The notes under the pieces are model-generated. The model did not search any database. It was given only the letters and a program-made list of their open reading frames with translations, and was not told the origin of the DNA. A stretch of DNA of 22,197 nucleotides from Clostridia bacterium (lineage in GTDB: Bacteria; Bacillota; Clostridia; Christensenellales; Borkfalkiaceae). The DNA is taken from contig CAAGLC010000057.1 of the NCBI GenBank assembly GCA_900770685.1, positions 1 through 22,197 on the forward strand. Direction: 5' to 3'. The position numbers and the translations under genes are program-made. This document shows positions 13,425 through 21,703 of this stretch, in pieces (position 1 is the stretch's first letter; each line of letters begins with the position of its first letter).

Positions 13425-14438
13425 TTGGATAATAAAATTACGCGTAGAAGACTTTACAATTTAATGTCATACGAGTGGGTGGCTATTATAGTTTTTATTC
13501 TAGTCGCTATTTTCACGTGGGAAATTCTTTACGGATTTTTCGGCGTTAAACTAACCGTAGGTCAACAATATAAGTATTTTTACGACATTAACGTTAGCGA
13601 CCAAACCGATCTTGATTTCGTCATCTTTTTAGAAGATAAAAAGGTGTTTAGTTACGACCTTGTAAAGATTGAAGCAGAATCGTTATTTGCCGAAAACGAC
13701 CTTTTAACTACGCGTTTAAGTTCGCAAGAGGGCGACGCCATTTTTACCGATATAGATAAAGACGATAAGACCAACGAGATTAGGGCTAACTCGTTAATTG
13801 ACAACGAAAACGTTTTAGTTTGTGATTTTGAGAAATTGTTAAAAGATGCAAGAATATATCTTTCCGGTTATTTGAAAGACCAATTCTCTGCTCTTTCGGA
13901 TGAGGAAAAATTAGAAAAAACTAAAGACGTTAGCAATATTTCCGAAGAAAAGATTTTACAAGGCTTTAACAACAGATTGGGCAAAGATAATCGTTATCGC
14001 ACCCAAGAACAAAAAGCCGAAGGTTTTAACTTAGAAAAGGAAAGAATATATAAACTAGTTAAAGACGCTAACGATTTCGAATATCTTTTATCGGTTGGCG
14101 ACGAGTTGGATTTGTTTCATAGATACACGAGATATTCTCAATCGCTTTCGCTAGCGAAAGACGATTACGTTAAGGAAAGATATCAAGGTCTTTACGATAG
14201 GCAAGTTCAAAACGGCAAGGAAAACTTGATTTACGCGCTTAAATTTGAAAACCTTAAGGGTGGAGAAAAAAACACCTCGGAGTTTTTTAAGTTAGATAAA
14301 GAAAACGTCGCCACGTCCGAATCGGTAGTTTTGATGGTTTTCGACTTCGTGTATTATCAACAGGATTTGCAGTTTGAGAGCATTTCTTTAATAAACGCTA
14401 TCGTTGAAAACTGTAGCGACGTATATAAGGGTAGATAG
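13425..14438 (+). CDS. Membrane-anchored protein of unknown function in the lysS-tmk operon
   Basis: I do not recognise this 337-residue protein. A basic N-terminus (NKITRRRLYNL) precedes one membrane segment at about 17-38 (EWVAIIVFILVAIFTWEILYGFF). The remaining 300 residues are hydrophilic, highly charged and mainly helical, with no cysteine cluster, and by the positive-inside rule should lie outside the cytoplasm. No signal cleavage motif or enzyme motif is seen. It starts with TTG, chosen for GAGGG 8 bases upstream. It is 18 bases after lysS and 2 bases before tmk, so it must be part of the operon. In Bacillus the gene next to tmk on the other side is darA (yaaQ), which is not present here. 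It may be a lineage-specific substrate-binding or secretion accessory protein, but there is no direct support. Confidence 0.72.
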   Translation: MDNKITRRRLYNLMSYEWVAIIVFILVAIFTWEILYGFFGVKLTVGQQYKYFYDINVSDQTDLDFVIFLEDKKVFSYDLVKIEAESLFAENDLLTTRLSSQEGDAIFTDIDKDDKTNEIRANSLIDNENVLVCDFEKLLKDARIYLSGYLKDQFSALSDEEKLEKTKDVSNISEEKILQGFNNRLGKDNRYRTQEQKAEGFNLEKERIYKLVKDANDFEYLLSVGDELDLFHRYTRYSQSLSLAKDDYVKERYQGLYDRQVQNGKENLIYALKFENLKGGEKNTSEFFKLDKENVATSESVVLMVFDFVYYQQDLQFESISLINAIVENCSDVYKGR

Positions 14439-14440
14439 AT

Positions 14441-15064
14441 ATGAAAGGTAAATTTATAACCTTTGAAGGTTGCGAAGGGGTTGGAAAATCCAAACAACTT
14501 TCACTTTTAGGCGAATATCTAAGGAAAAACGACATCAAACATTATTTTACTAGAGAACCGGGAGGAGATCCGGTTAGCGAAAAAATAAGAAATTTGATTT
14601 TGGACAAGGAAAACGCAGAAATGTGCGACGAGTGCGAGGCGTTGCTTTACGCTGCTTCGAGAGCGCAGTTATTAAAAAAGGTAATCGAGCCGAAATTAAA
14701 TGCAGGCGAATTAGTTATTTGCGACAGATATTTCGATTCGTCCTTTGCTTATCAGGCGTACGCAAGGGGTTTAGGCGTGGAATTCGTTTCGCAAATAAAC
14801 AATTACGCAATCAAAAATTTTACACCCGACTATACCGTTTTTCTTAATCTTTCGCCCGAAAAAGCGTTCGCAAGAAAGGGTGGAGTGGATAAAACCGATA
14901 GGCTAGAACTTTCGGGTATGGAATTTCATAAAAAAGTTTACGAAGGCTATTTGACGTTAGCGAAAACCTATCCGGAGAGATTTATCGTAATAGACGCAAG
15001 CGGGGAAAAATGGCAAACGCACGAAAAAATCGTTAACGCTCTTAAAGAAAAAGGTGTAATATGA
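14441..15064 (+). CDS. tmk: Thymidylate kinase
   Basis: This 207-residue enzyme phosphorylates dTMP to dTDP with ATP, an essential step in dTTP synthesis. The P-loop is GCEGVGKS (10-17). FTREPGGDPVSEKIR (about 38-52) is the dTMP-binding signature. ICDRYFDSSFAYQAYARGLG (about 92-111) carries the DRY/DRF motif. The LID region is FARKGGVDKTDRLE. The arginine-free P-loop (Gly-Cys-Glu-Gly-Val-Gly) and basic LID are the bacterial (type II) arrangement. Length is normal. AAGGGTAG precedes the ATG, and the stop overlaps holB by ATGA. Confidence 0.96.
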   Translation: MKGKFITFEGCEGVGKSKQLSLLGEYLRKNDIKHYFTREPGGDPVSEKIRNLILDKENAEMCDECEALLYAASRAQLLKKVIEPKLNAGELVICDRYFDSSFAYQAYARGLGVEFVSQINNYAIKNFTPDYTVFLNLSPEKAFARKGGVDKTDRLELSGMEFHKKVYEGYLTLAKTYPERFIVIDASGEKWQTHEKIVNALKEKGVI

Positions 15065-16044
15065 TCGACTACGCCTCGTTAATGAAAAATACCGGAGCGT
15101 ATAATACGATTAAAAGCGATAGGTTAAAAAACAGTTTATCGCACGCTTATCTAGTGGTAATACCGGACGAGTACGGGCTAAAAGAGTATTTAAAAGTACT
15201 TGCAAAATTGATGGTGTGCAAAAACTCTTACCCTTGCGACGATTGTAGGGAGTGTAGGTTGATTGACCAAGAAGCCTATTCCGACGTTCAGTTTTATCCC
15301 GAAAAGGAAGGGGCTATGCTTTCTTCAAGCGTCAATAAACTCATAGAAGAAAGTTATTTTAAGCCGATAGAGAGTGATAAAAAGATATTAATAGTTTATA
15401 ACGCGCACACCATGAACGCTCAAGCGCAAAACAAATTGTTAAAAACGCTCGAAGAACCCCCTATTAACGTTCATATCGTTTTGGGGGCGACTTCGGAATT
15501 TCCGTTATTAAAAACCATACTTTCAAGAGTAAAAAAATTAGAGATATCGGGATTTTCAGAATCGGAACTCGTAAGGGCGCTAGCTGAAGAGTGTCCCGAT
15601 AAAAAAAGATTATACGAGGCTATCTCTTGTGGGAACAAGACGGTTGGAAAGACTTTAAGTCTTTACGGCGACCAGTCTTTAATAGAGATGGGAGAACTCG
15701 CTGAAGACCTTCTTATAAACATGACTTCAAGCAAAGAAGTCTTAAAATATTCCGACAAAATAACCAAGATAAAATGCGATTTGGAAGATTTTTTATCGGT
15801 TTTAGAAGTTAAAATTCGCGACCTTATGGCGTATTATTCGAACGCTAACGAAGTAGTAGTAAACAAGAGTTTCGCGAGTGGAAAGGCGCTAAATAGCGGG
15901 TTTAACCAAGCGTCGTGCATATACGCTTTGGAAAAAATAGCCGAAGCAAAGAAAAGAAAAAAATTTAATGCAAACGCCCTCATGCTTATTGAGTGGACGT
16001 TGTTTCAAATATTGGAGGGTAAACATAAATGGCAAAAGTTATAG
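15061..16044 (+). CDS. holB: DNA polymerase III delta-prime subunit
   Basis: This 327-residue protein is the clamp-loader delta-prime subunit. It has the AAA+ fold with a degenerate Walker A (PDEYGLKEYL replaces GxxGxGKT), as expected for a non-ATPase delta-prime. A zinc knuckle is formed by C53, C59, C62 and C65 (CKNSYPCDDCREC). The AQNKLLKTLEEPP motif and ILSRVKKLEI (the SRC-type region) are present. It overlaps tmk at the start and ricT by 16 bases at the end. The order tmk-holB-ricT follows the Bacillus cluster, but without darA and yaaR between them. Confidence 0.92.
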   Translation: MIDYASLMKNTGAYNTIKSDRLKNSLSHAYLVVIPDEYGLKEYLKVLAKLMVCKNSYPCDDCRECRLIDQEAYSDVQFYPEKEGAMLSSSVNKLIEESYFKPIESDKKILIVYNAHTMNAQAQNKLLKTLEEPPINVHIVLGATSEFPLLKTILSRVKKLEISGFSESELVRALAEECPDKKRLYEAISCGNKTVGKTLSLYGDQSLIEMGELAEDLLINMTSSKEVLKYSDKITKIKCDLEDFLSVLEVKIRDLMAYYSNANEVVVNKSFASGKALNSGFNQASCIYALEKIAEAKKRKKFNANALMLIEWTLFQILEGKHKWQKL

Positions 16045-16898
16045 GCGTTAAGTTCAAAAATACCGCTAAAACGTATTATTTTGCGCCGTCAAGCCCTGAT
16101 GAAGAATACCAAGAAAATACCGGAGTAATCGTTGAAACTGCAAAAGGCGTGGAGTACGGCACGGTAGTTTTTGGAATAAAGGAAGTTTTAGACGAGGAAA
16201 TTTCTCATCCGTTAAAGCCCGTTTTAAGAAAGGCAACCCCTAAGGACGAGCAAAAGATAAAAAACAACGAAGCAAAGATTCCCCAAGCCATCGAGTTTGC
16301 TAATGCTAGGATTAGAGAGATGAACTTAGAGATGAAGTTGGTCGGTTGCGACTATTCTTTCGACGGGAACAAACTAACCTTTTATTTTTCTGCAGACAAT
16401 AGAATAGATTTTAGGGAACTGGTTAAGGTTCTAGCCTCAGAGTTTAAAACCAGAATAGAACTAAGACAAGTGGGAATTAGGGACGAAGTTAAACTCTTGG
16501 GCGGAATAGCGCCTTGCGGAAGAGAGTGTTGTTGCGCAAGTTGTATGCCCGAATTTAACAAAGTTTCTATAAAAATGGCAAAAAACCAAGGACTTCACCT
16601 AAATCCGTCTAAAATTAGCGGACTTTGCGGAAGATTGATGTGTTGCTTAGAATACGAGAACGAGTATTATGCAGAAGTATTTAAGAAAATGCCAAAAGTT
16701 GGAGGACCGGTTAAGACTCCCGAAGGGGACGGCGTGGTCGTTTCAAACGATATGTTAAAACTTATAACCAAGGTCAAAATAAGCAAACCGGACGGTAGCG
16801 AAGTATATAAGGACTTTCCCGTTGATAGGTTAGAGTTCAAAAAATCGCAGGAAAAAAGCAAAAAAGAAGAAGTTGAAGGGCAAGAAATTCTCGAATAA
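16029..16898 (+). CDS. ricT: RicT (YaaT), PSP1-domain regulator of RNA processing
   Basis: This 289-residue PSP1 C-terminal domain protein matches YaaT/RicT, the subunit that with RicA and RicF binds [4Fe-4S] clusters and promotes RNase Y-dependent mRNA maturation in Bacillus. The N-terminal part contains EYGTVVFGIKEV and the core LRQVGIRDEVKLLGGIAPCGRECCC. The cysteine set C163, C167, C168, C169, C172, C200, C205, C206 (CGRECCCASCMPEF and LCGRLMCCLEYE) is the family hallmark. The partners RicA and RicF are not in the window. A GGAGGG site precedes the ATG, which lies inside holB. The C-terminus is a charged Lys/Glu tail. Confidence 0.94.
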   Translation: MAKVIGVKFKNTAKTYYFAPSSPDEEYQENTGVIVETAKGVEYGTVVFGIKEVLDEEISHPLKPVLRKATPKDEQKIKNNEAKIPQAIEFANARIREMNLEMKLVGCDYSFDGNKLTFYFSADNRIDFRELVKVLASEFKTRIELRQVGIRDEVKLLGGIAPCGRECCCASCMPEFNKVSIKMAKNQGLHLNPSKISGLCGRLMCCLEYENEYYAEVFKKMPKVGGPVKTPEGDGVVVSNDMLKLITKVKISKPDGSEVYKDFPVDRLEFKKSQEKSKKEEVEGQEILE

Positions 16899-16900
16899 TG

Positions 16901-16929
16901 TTTACAAAGCGGGTTTTTTGTGATAAAAT
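16901..16929 (+). promoter_or_regulatory. Sigma-A promoter of the ferredoxin gene
   Basis: TTTACA (16901-16906) and TAAAAT (16924-16929) are separated by 17 bases and begin directly after the ricT stop codon. The transcript should start near 16936, leaving a leader of about 23 bases with AAGGGAGG. Confidence 0.85.
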
Positions 16930-16958
16930 GAATTTAGAAATTAAGGGAGGTAAGCTCT

Positions 16959-17129
16959 ATGGCATACAAAATTAGTGACCAATGTATCAGTTGTGGTGCT
17001 TGTTCGGAAACTTGTCCGGTAAGCGCTATCAGTGCTGGCGACACCCAGTACGATATTGATGCGGATGCATGCATCAGTTGCGGTGCTTGCGCAGCCGGAT
17101 GTCCGGTAGAAGCTATTTCTGAAGAATAA
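16959..17129 (+). CDS. 2[4Fe-4S] bacterial-type ferredoxin
   Basis: The gene encodes 56 residues starting MAYKISDQCISCGACSETC and ending CPVEAISEE. Two complete C-x2-C-x2-C-x3-C-P motifs are present (C9, C12, C15, C19 followed by P20; C38, C41, C44, C48 followed by P49), which bind two [4Fe-4S] clusters. This is a classical small clostridial ferredoxin, a soluble low-potential electron carrier for pyruvate oxidation or hydrogen metabolism. AAGGGAGGT precedes the ATG. It has its own promoter and terminator and splits ricT from trmN6. Codon choice differs from its neighbours (for instance CAG, GGT/TGT and GAT), which fits strong expression or separate origin. Confidence 0.97.
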   Translation: MAYKISDQCISCGACSETCPVSAISAGDTQYDIDADACISCGACAAGCPVEAISEE

Positions 17130-17142
17130 AAATAGCAAACTG

Positions 17143-17177
17143 TTAAGGCACGCCGAAAGTCGTGCCTTAATTTTTTT
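17143..17177 (+). terminator. Strong terminator after the ferredoxin gene
   Basis: TTAAGGCACG (17143-17152) pairs perfectly with CGTGCCTTAA (17161-17170) across CCGAAAGT, followed by seven T residues (17171-17177). The next start codon is only four bases beyond. Confidence 0.95.
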
Positions 17178-17181
17178 AATT

Positions 17182-17847
17182 ATGGAAAGAATTGACGATT
17201 TAATAATTGACGGACTGAAAATTTATCAGGACGACCAACTTTATAAATTTACTTCCGATTCGGTGCTCTTAACTCGGTTTGCGTCGGTGAAAAAAGGTGA
17301 CGTGGTTGCCGATTTTTGTTCCGGAAGCGGGATAGTGGGACTTCACTTATACGCGTTAAACAAACAACTCGTAAAAGAAGTTTGCTTGTTTGAGATGCAA
17401 AAACCACTCTACGATTTGAGTAAAAAGAGTGTTGAGCTCAACGGTTTAACCGATAAGTTTAAGGCGTTTAACCTTAGAATTCAGGATATAGACGCAACTT
17501 TTAACGAAAGGTTTTCTCTAATAGTTTGCAACCCACCGTATATGAAAAAGGGGGCGGGAGAAACGCAGGAAAAAGAAACTATCGCAATGTGTAGAAGCGA
17601 ACTTTTTTTGCCGTTAGAAGACTTGATAAGAGCGTGTTCAAGGTGCTTAAAATTCGGCGGACGAGTTAACTTATGTCATCGTGCCGATAGGCTTGTCGAT
17701 TTATTCTCGCTTATGAGAAAGTATAATTTAGAGCCCAAAAAACTTCAAACTGTATCTGCAAACGGGAAAGAGCCGTACTTGGTTTTAGTAGAGGGCGTTA
17801 AAGGTGGAAAAAGTTCGCTAAAAGTTTTAAAAAATATAATTAATTAA
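17182..17847 (+). CDS. trmN6: tRNA1(Val) (adenine-N6)-methyltransferase-like protein (TrmN6/YabB)
   Basis: This 221-residue class I methyltransferase uses S-adenosylmethionine to methylate an adenine in RNA. The cofactor-binding motif I is VVADFCSGSGIVGL (41-54), and the catalytic motif is IVCNPPYMKKGAG (114-126), typical of N6-adenine methylases. The N-terminus MERIDDLIIDGLKIYQ fits YabB/TrmN6. It corresponds to yabB in the Bacillus tmk-holB-ricT-yabA-yabB cluster; yabA is missing here. There is no ribosome site before the ATG, which stands four bases after the T tract of the ferredoxin terminator, so expression must depend on readthrough or an unseen promoter. It is followed 8 bases later by rsmI. 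Confidence 0.88.
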   Translation: MERIDDLIIDGLKIYQDDQLYKFTSDSVLLTRFASVKKGDVVADFCSGSGIVGLHLYALNKQLVKEVCLFEMQKPLYDLSKKSVELNGLTDKFKAFNLRIQDIDATFNERFSLIVCNPPYMKKGAGETQEKETIAMCRSELFLPLEDLIRACSRCLKFGGRVNLCHRADRLVDLFSLMRKYNLEPKKLQTVSANGKEPYLVLVEGVKGGKSSLKVLKNIIN

Positions 17848-17855
17848 GGAGAGTT

Positions 17856-18656
17856 ATGCTGTATTTTGTAGCAACGCCGATCGGAAATTTAAAAGACGTT
17901 ACCTATAGGGCGATAGAAACGCTACTTAGCGTGGACGAAATAGGATGTGAGGATACTAGACACTCTTTAACTTTTCTTAATCATTACGGAATAAAAAAGC
18001 CATTGTTTTCCTATCATAAATTTAACGAGAAACAATCGGTTGATAAAATAATTGAAAAGTTAAAATCGGGTGTTAATATCGCTATAATTTCCGACGCGGG
18101 TATGCCCGTTATTTCAGACCCCGGTAATATTTTAACTTCTAAGTTGGTTGAAGAGGGGCTTGATTTTACGGTTATTCCGGGGGCAAACGCAGGTCTTTCT
18201 GCTTTGGTTTTATCGGGCATGGACGCTAGTAGGTTTCTATTTTTAGGATTTTTACCCTCTAAACAAGGCGAAAGGCGTGAGTTTTTAGAAAAATACAAAG
18301 AAGTCGAGGCGACTTTAATTTTTTATTGCGCTCCGCACGATATTGAAAAAGACGTTGCCTCTATTTATAGCGTTTACGGGAATAGACGTGCCGTTGCGGT
18401 TAAGGAAATAAGCAAAATTCACGAAAAAAGAGTTGTTTTTAACTTGCAAGACGGCATAGGTCAAGAAGTTAAGGGTGAATACGTTTTAATCGTCGAAGGC
18501 GGAAGCAAGGAAAATGAAAACGCTCACCTTACAAACGAGCAGTTGATTGATAAATACGTTGCCATGGGGATTGATAAAAAGACGGCGTTAAAGAAAGTGG
18601 CTAAGGAAAGAAACGTGGCGAAAACGGAATTATATAAATATACGATAAGGAAATAG
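17856..18656 (+). CDS. rsmI: 16S rRNA (cytidine-2'-O)-methyltransferase RsmI
   Basis: This 266-residue protein is RsmI, a tetrapyrrole-methylase-fold enzyme that 2'-O-methylates C1402 in the decoding centre of 16S rRNA. Family motifs are FVATPIGNLKDVTYRA (4-19), CEDTRHSL, AIISDAGMPVISDPG (about 76-90), VIPGANAGLSALVLSG and FYCAPHDIEKD. The C-terminal region ends in a small helical domain with MGIDKKTALKKVAKERNVAKTELYKY. Start is set by TAAGGAG 5 bases before the ATG. It is the last gene of the conserved Bacillus-like block, then the ABC gene follows with only two bases between. Confidence 0.95.
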   Translation: MLYFVATPIGNLKDVTYRAIETLLSVDEIGCEDTRHSLTFLNHYGIKKPLFSYHKFNEKQSVDKIIEKLKSGVNIAIISDAGMPVISDPGNILTSKLVEEGLDFTVIPGANAGLSALVLSGMDASRFLFLGFLPSKQGERREFLEKYKEVEATLIFYCAPHDIEKDVASIYSVYGNRRAVAVKEISKIHEKRVVFNLQDGIGQEVKGEYVLIVEGGSKENENAHLTNEQLIDKYVAMGIDKKTALKKVAKERNVAKTELYKYTIRK

Positions 18657-18658
18657 AT

Positions 18659-20371
18659 ATGTTAAAAAGGTTTTTATCTTACTATAAACCGCATAAGTTG
18701 ATGTTTGCTTTAGATATGCTTGCGTCGTTAACCGTTTCGGCGATAGGGATACTCTATCCAATAATAACTAGGCTAATGCTCAACGATTATATACCCAATA
18801 GAGAGTACGAGAAAATATTAACCTTTGGTATAGGGCTTTTGGCGGTATATTTAATACGGATGCTCCTAAACTATTTTATTCAATATCAAGGACACGTCAT
18901 AGGCGTAAAAATGCAGGCTAAAATGCGAAGCGATATGTTTACTCATCTTCAAACTTTGCCTTACAGTTTTTACGACAATAACGAAACCGGTAAAATTATG
19001 TCTAGGATGGTAAACGATTTAAACGACGTTAGCGAACTTGCTCATCACGGGCCGGAAAACGTTATAATATCTGCTATTTCTATAGTTGCCGCGTTTATTT
19101 ATTTGCTCACCATAGACGTCGTTTTAACGGGCATTATTTTCGTTTGCGTGCCTTTTTTACTCTTTCTTTTAATGCTTGTTCGCAAAAAAATGAGAGATGC
19201 TTTTATGGAAAGCAGAAAGGCGATTGCGCAGATTAATTCTTCGCTTGAGGGTAGTATTTCAGGCATAAGGGTTACCAAGGCTTTCACCAACTCGAGTACC
19301 GAGGAGGCGAAGTTCGAAAAAGGCAACGAGAGTTTTGTTAAGGCTAGAAAAAGCGCTTATCGTATGATGGGAATTTTTCACTCGTCTTCAACTTTTGTTA
19401 CCGAAGTTTTTAACGTTATAGTTTTAATTGCAGGCGGTTTATTTTTGTATAACGGAGCGATAGAGTTTGGTGATTACACGGCGTTTATCGTTTCTATCAA
19501 TTTGTTTTTGTCGCCTATACGACAACTGATAATGTTTACAGAACAATATCAAAACGGCGTTACGGGATTTAAGAGATATTTAGATATTATGGATACTCCT
19601 AGCGAAACTGACGCCGAGGGGGCGATTGAACTGGAAAACGTTGAAGGGCGAATTGATTTTACTAACGTTACTTTTAATTACGGTACGGAGGGGGAAGTTT
19701 TAAACGACCTATCGTTATCTGTAAAAAAAGGACAAGTGTTCGCGTTGGTTGGTCCTAGTGGCGGTGGAAAAACCACGATATGTCATCTTCTTCCAAGGTT
19801 TTATCCGGTTGAAAAGGGTAAAATAGAAGTTGATGGAAAAGACGTAAACGGACTTACTGCCCAATCACTTAGAAGAAATATAGGTATAGTTCAGCAAGAC
19901 GTTTACTTGTTTAACGCAAGTATAAAGGATAATATACTTTACGGAAAACCGAACGCAACCGAGAGCGAAGTTGTCGAAGCGGCGAAAAGAGCCAACGTTC
20001 ACGAGTTCGTTATGGGCTTAGAAAACGGTTACGACACCGTGATAGGAGAAAGGGGCGTAAAACTTTCGGGTGGACAAAAACAAAGGCTTTCAATCGCAAG
20101 AGTATTCTTAAAAAACCCACCCATACTTATACTTGACGAAGCGACTTCGGCTTTAGACAACGCAACCGAAGTATTAATTCAAAAATCGCTTGACGAACTT
20201 TGCAAGGGAAGAACGACTATCGTCGTTGCGCACAGGTTGTCAACGGTCAAAAACGCAGACCAAATAGCCGTTGTTAAGGACGGAAAAATAACCGAACAAG
20301 GCACGCATAAACAACTTATGGAGATGGACGGGGAATACGCAAACTTATACCGTCACACCCTAGTAGAATAA
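18659..20371 (+). CDS. ABC exporter, fused membrane and ATPase domains
   Basis: This 570-residue half-transporter has six membrane helices in about 15-300 (type IV exporter fold, ABC_membrane) and a nucleotide-binding domain in about 330-570. ATPase motifs are complete: Walker A GPSGGGKT (365-372), Q-loop VQQD (411-414), signature LSGGQ (469-473), Walker B ILILDE (489-494), D-loop SALD, and switch His H525. It would act as a homodimer, or as a heterodimer with a second half that is not in this window. Substrate cannot be predicted; lipid, peptide or drug export are all possible. AAGG lies 8 bases before the ATG. It ends the block, with a terminator 5 bases past the stop. Confidence 0.93.
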   Translation: MLKRFLSYYKPHKLMFALDMLASLTVSAIGILYPIITRLMLNDYIPNREYEKILTFGIGLLAVYLIRMLLNYFIQYQGHVIGVKMQAKMRSDMFTHLQTLPYSFYDNNETGKIMSRMVNDLNDVSELAHHGPENVIISAISIVAAFIYLLTIDVVLTGIIFVCVPFLLFLLMLVRKKMRDAFMESRKAIAQINSSLEGSISGIRVTKAFTNSSTEEAKFEKGNESFVKARKSAYRMMGIFHSSSTFVTEVFNVIVLIAGGLFLYNGAIEFGDYTAFIVSINLFLSPIRQLIMFTEQYQNGVTGFKRYLDIMDTPSETDAEGAIELENVEGRIDFTNVTFNYGTEGEVLNDLSLSVKKGQVFALVGPSGGGKTTICHLLPRFYPVEKGKIEVDGKDVNGLTAQSLRRNIGIVQQDVYLFNASIKDNILYGKPNATESEVVEAAKRANVHEFVMGLENGYDTVIGERGVKLSGGQKQRLSIARVFLKNPPILILDEATSALDNATEVLIQKSLDELCKGRTTIVVAHRLSTVKNADQIAVVKDGKITEQGTHKQLMEMDGEYANLYRHTLVE

Positions 20372-20375
20372 TAAA

Positions 20376-20401
20376 AAAGGATAGCAAACTTGCTATCCTT
20401 T
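20376..20401. terminator. Bidirectional terminator after the ABC exporter gene
   Basis: AAAGGATAGCAA pairs with TTGCTATCCTTT around an AC loop, with A- and T-rich flanks on both sides. It separates the ABC gene from the convergent patatin-like gene. Confidence 0.9.
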
Positions 20402-20414
20402 ATTATTGTATCGA

Positions 20415-21203
20415 TTATTCTTTTTCCAAAAGTTTTTTAATTTTTTCGGCGTATTTGTTTCCACTAAAGTAACCTTGACCGTAGGCAAAAGCAATTTTTT
20501 CTACTTTGTATTGGCTCATATCTCCAAGATTTGGCTTAATAAGTATATCGGGCTTATGTTCTTTTAAGTATCGTTGAGTGTTGTTCGCGTCCACAAGGTC
20601 TAAAACTCTTAACGCTTGTTCAACGATATTTCTAACCGATTCGTGTGGTCTATAATCGCCCAAAACGTCCACGGCGACGACAACGTCCGCATCAAAGTGT
20701 TTTGCGTTTTCAACGGGAACGCGCATTAAAACTCCGCCGTCAATTAACTCGTGGTCGTTTATTTCTACCGACTTAAAAATCGTTGGTATAGCAGAACTCG
20801 CTCTAACAGCCAATTCAACGCTACCCTCGTTTAAGGTTACGGGTTTTCCCGTGTTCATATCCACCGCAACGCACTCGAAAGGAATTTTAAGTTGGTCAAA
20901 AGTGACTTCGCCTAAAATTTCTTTTATCTTTTTTTGCATCTTGTTAGAAGTTAAAAGGCTTTTTCCTTTATATAAAGCGGGGGAAAAGTCGATAATATGT
21001 TTTGCCTTTAGGTTTTCGGCAACTTCTCGCATTTGTTTAGGCGAAAGCCCCGAAGCGTACGCCGCCCCAACGACAGAGCCCATAGAACAACCGACTATGC
21101 AATCGGGTTTTATTCCGTGTTCTTCCATAGCCTGTAAAAAACCTATATGAGCGCAACCTCTTGCGCCTCCTGCACCTAAAACGAAACATAATTTCTTTTT
21201 CAT
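20415..21203 (-). CDS. Patatin-like phospholipase (RssA/YlbK type)
   Basis: This 262-residue protein is a patatin-family serine hydrolase, expected to act on membrane lipids or acyl esters in the cytoplasm. The oxyanion loop is VLGAGGARG (8-16). The nucleophile elbow is GCSMG, with Ser40. The second catalytic residue is in LIDGGVLMRVP (Asp155). The AVRASSAIPTIFKSVEI segment between them is typical. No signal peptide is present. GGTGA lies 6 bases before the ATG. It is 23 bases downstream of dut with no terminator, so the two are probably cotranscribed. The substrate is unknown. Confidence 0.92.
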   Translation of the reverse strand: MKKKLCFVLGAGGARGCAHIGFLQAMEEHGIKPDCIVGCSMGSVVGAAYASGLSPKQMREVAENLKAKHIIDFSPALYKGKSLLTSNKMQKKIKEILGEVTFDQLKIPFECVAVDMNTGKPVTLNEGSVELAVRASSAIPTIFKSVEINDHELIDGGVLMRVPVENAKHFDADVVVAVDVLGDYRPHESVRNIVEQALRVLDLVDANNTQRYLKEHKPDILIKPNLGDMSQYKVEKIAFAYGQGYFSGNKYAEKIKKLLEKE

Positions 21204-21226
21204 AATTTCACCGAGAATAATATAAT

Positions 21227-21697
21227 CTAGTCAGTACTGCCAAAACCACCTTTTCTTGCAGTTTGGCAATCGTCGTCATAAGTGATGCCGTATTCAACGA
21301 AAACGCCTTGGGCGAACGCCTTTCCCTTTTCGAGCGAAAGGGTTTGTGTTCCACGGTTGGTTATTTTAATAAAGATATGCCCTTCGTTTTCGGCGTAAAA
21401 ATAGTCTGAGTCAATAATACCCACGGTATTGTCAAGCCTTAAACGGTATTTAAATCCCAAACTTGAGCGTGGGTATATTTTTAGCACCCACCCCTCGTCA
21501 ATTTGAACTCTTATCCCCGTCGGGATTTTTGCCGTTTGGTTAGGCTCTAAAGTTAACGGAAACGGAAGAAAAAAATCGTAGCCGGCGCTTCCTGCAGTTG
21601 CTCGTTTTGGAAGAAGGACGCTATCGAATTGTTCTATCGTTCCCGACTTTAGAAATTCTTCTTTACTAACTTTCATAAATTTTGCGATTCTATTCAT
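21227..21697 (-). CDS. dut: dUTP diphosphatase-like protein
   Basis: This 156-residue protein (from the chosen start) is a trimeric dUTPase, which hydrolyses dUTP to dUMP and pyrophosphate to keep uracil out of DNA and feed dTMP synthesis. Motif 1 is AGSAGYDF (35-42), motif 2 PRSSLGFK (76-83), motif 3 GIIDSDY (93-99, with the catalytic Asp), motif 4 GKAFAQGVF, and motif 5 RKGGFGSTD (148-156). A longer reading frame starts at TTG 21721, but the TATAAT of the promoter lies inside those extra eight codons, so that start is upstream of the transcript. The ATG at 21697 is at the predicted transcription start, with no ribosome site, so a leaderless mRNA is predicted. Confidence 0.93.
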   Translation of the reverse strand: MNRIAKFMKVSKEEFLKSGTIEQFDSVLLPKRATAGSAGYDFFLPFPLTLEPNQTAKIPTGIRVQIDEGWVLKIYPRSSLGFKYRLRLDNTVGIIDSDYFYAENEGHIFIKITNRGTQTLSLEKGKAFAQGVFVEYGITYDDDCQTARKGGFGSTD

Positions 21698-21703
21698 ATA
21701 AAT

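Noticed and set aside
16941..17138. Leftward open frame overlapping the ferredoxin gene
   Set aside because: It is the antisense of the ferredoxin coding sequence with its Cys-rich repeats, and has no ribosome site of its own.
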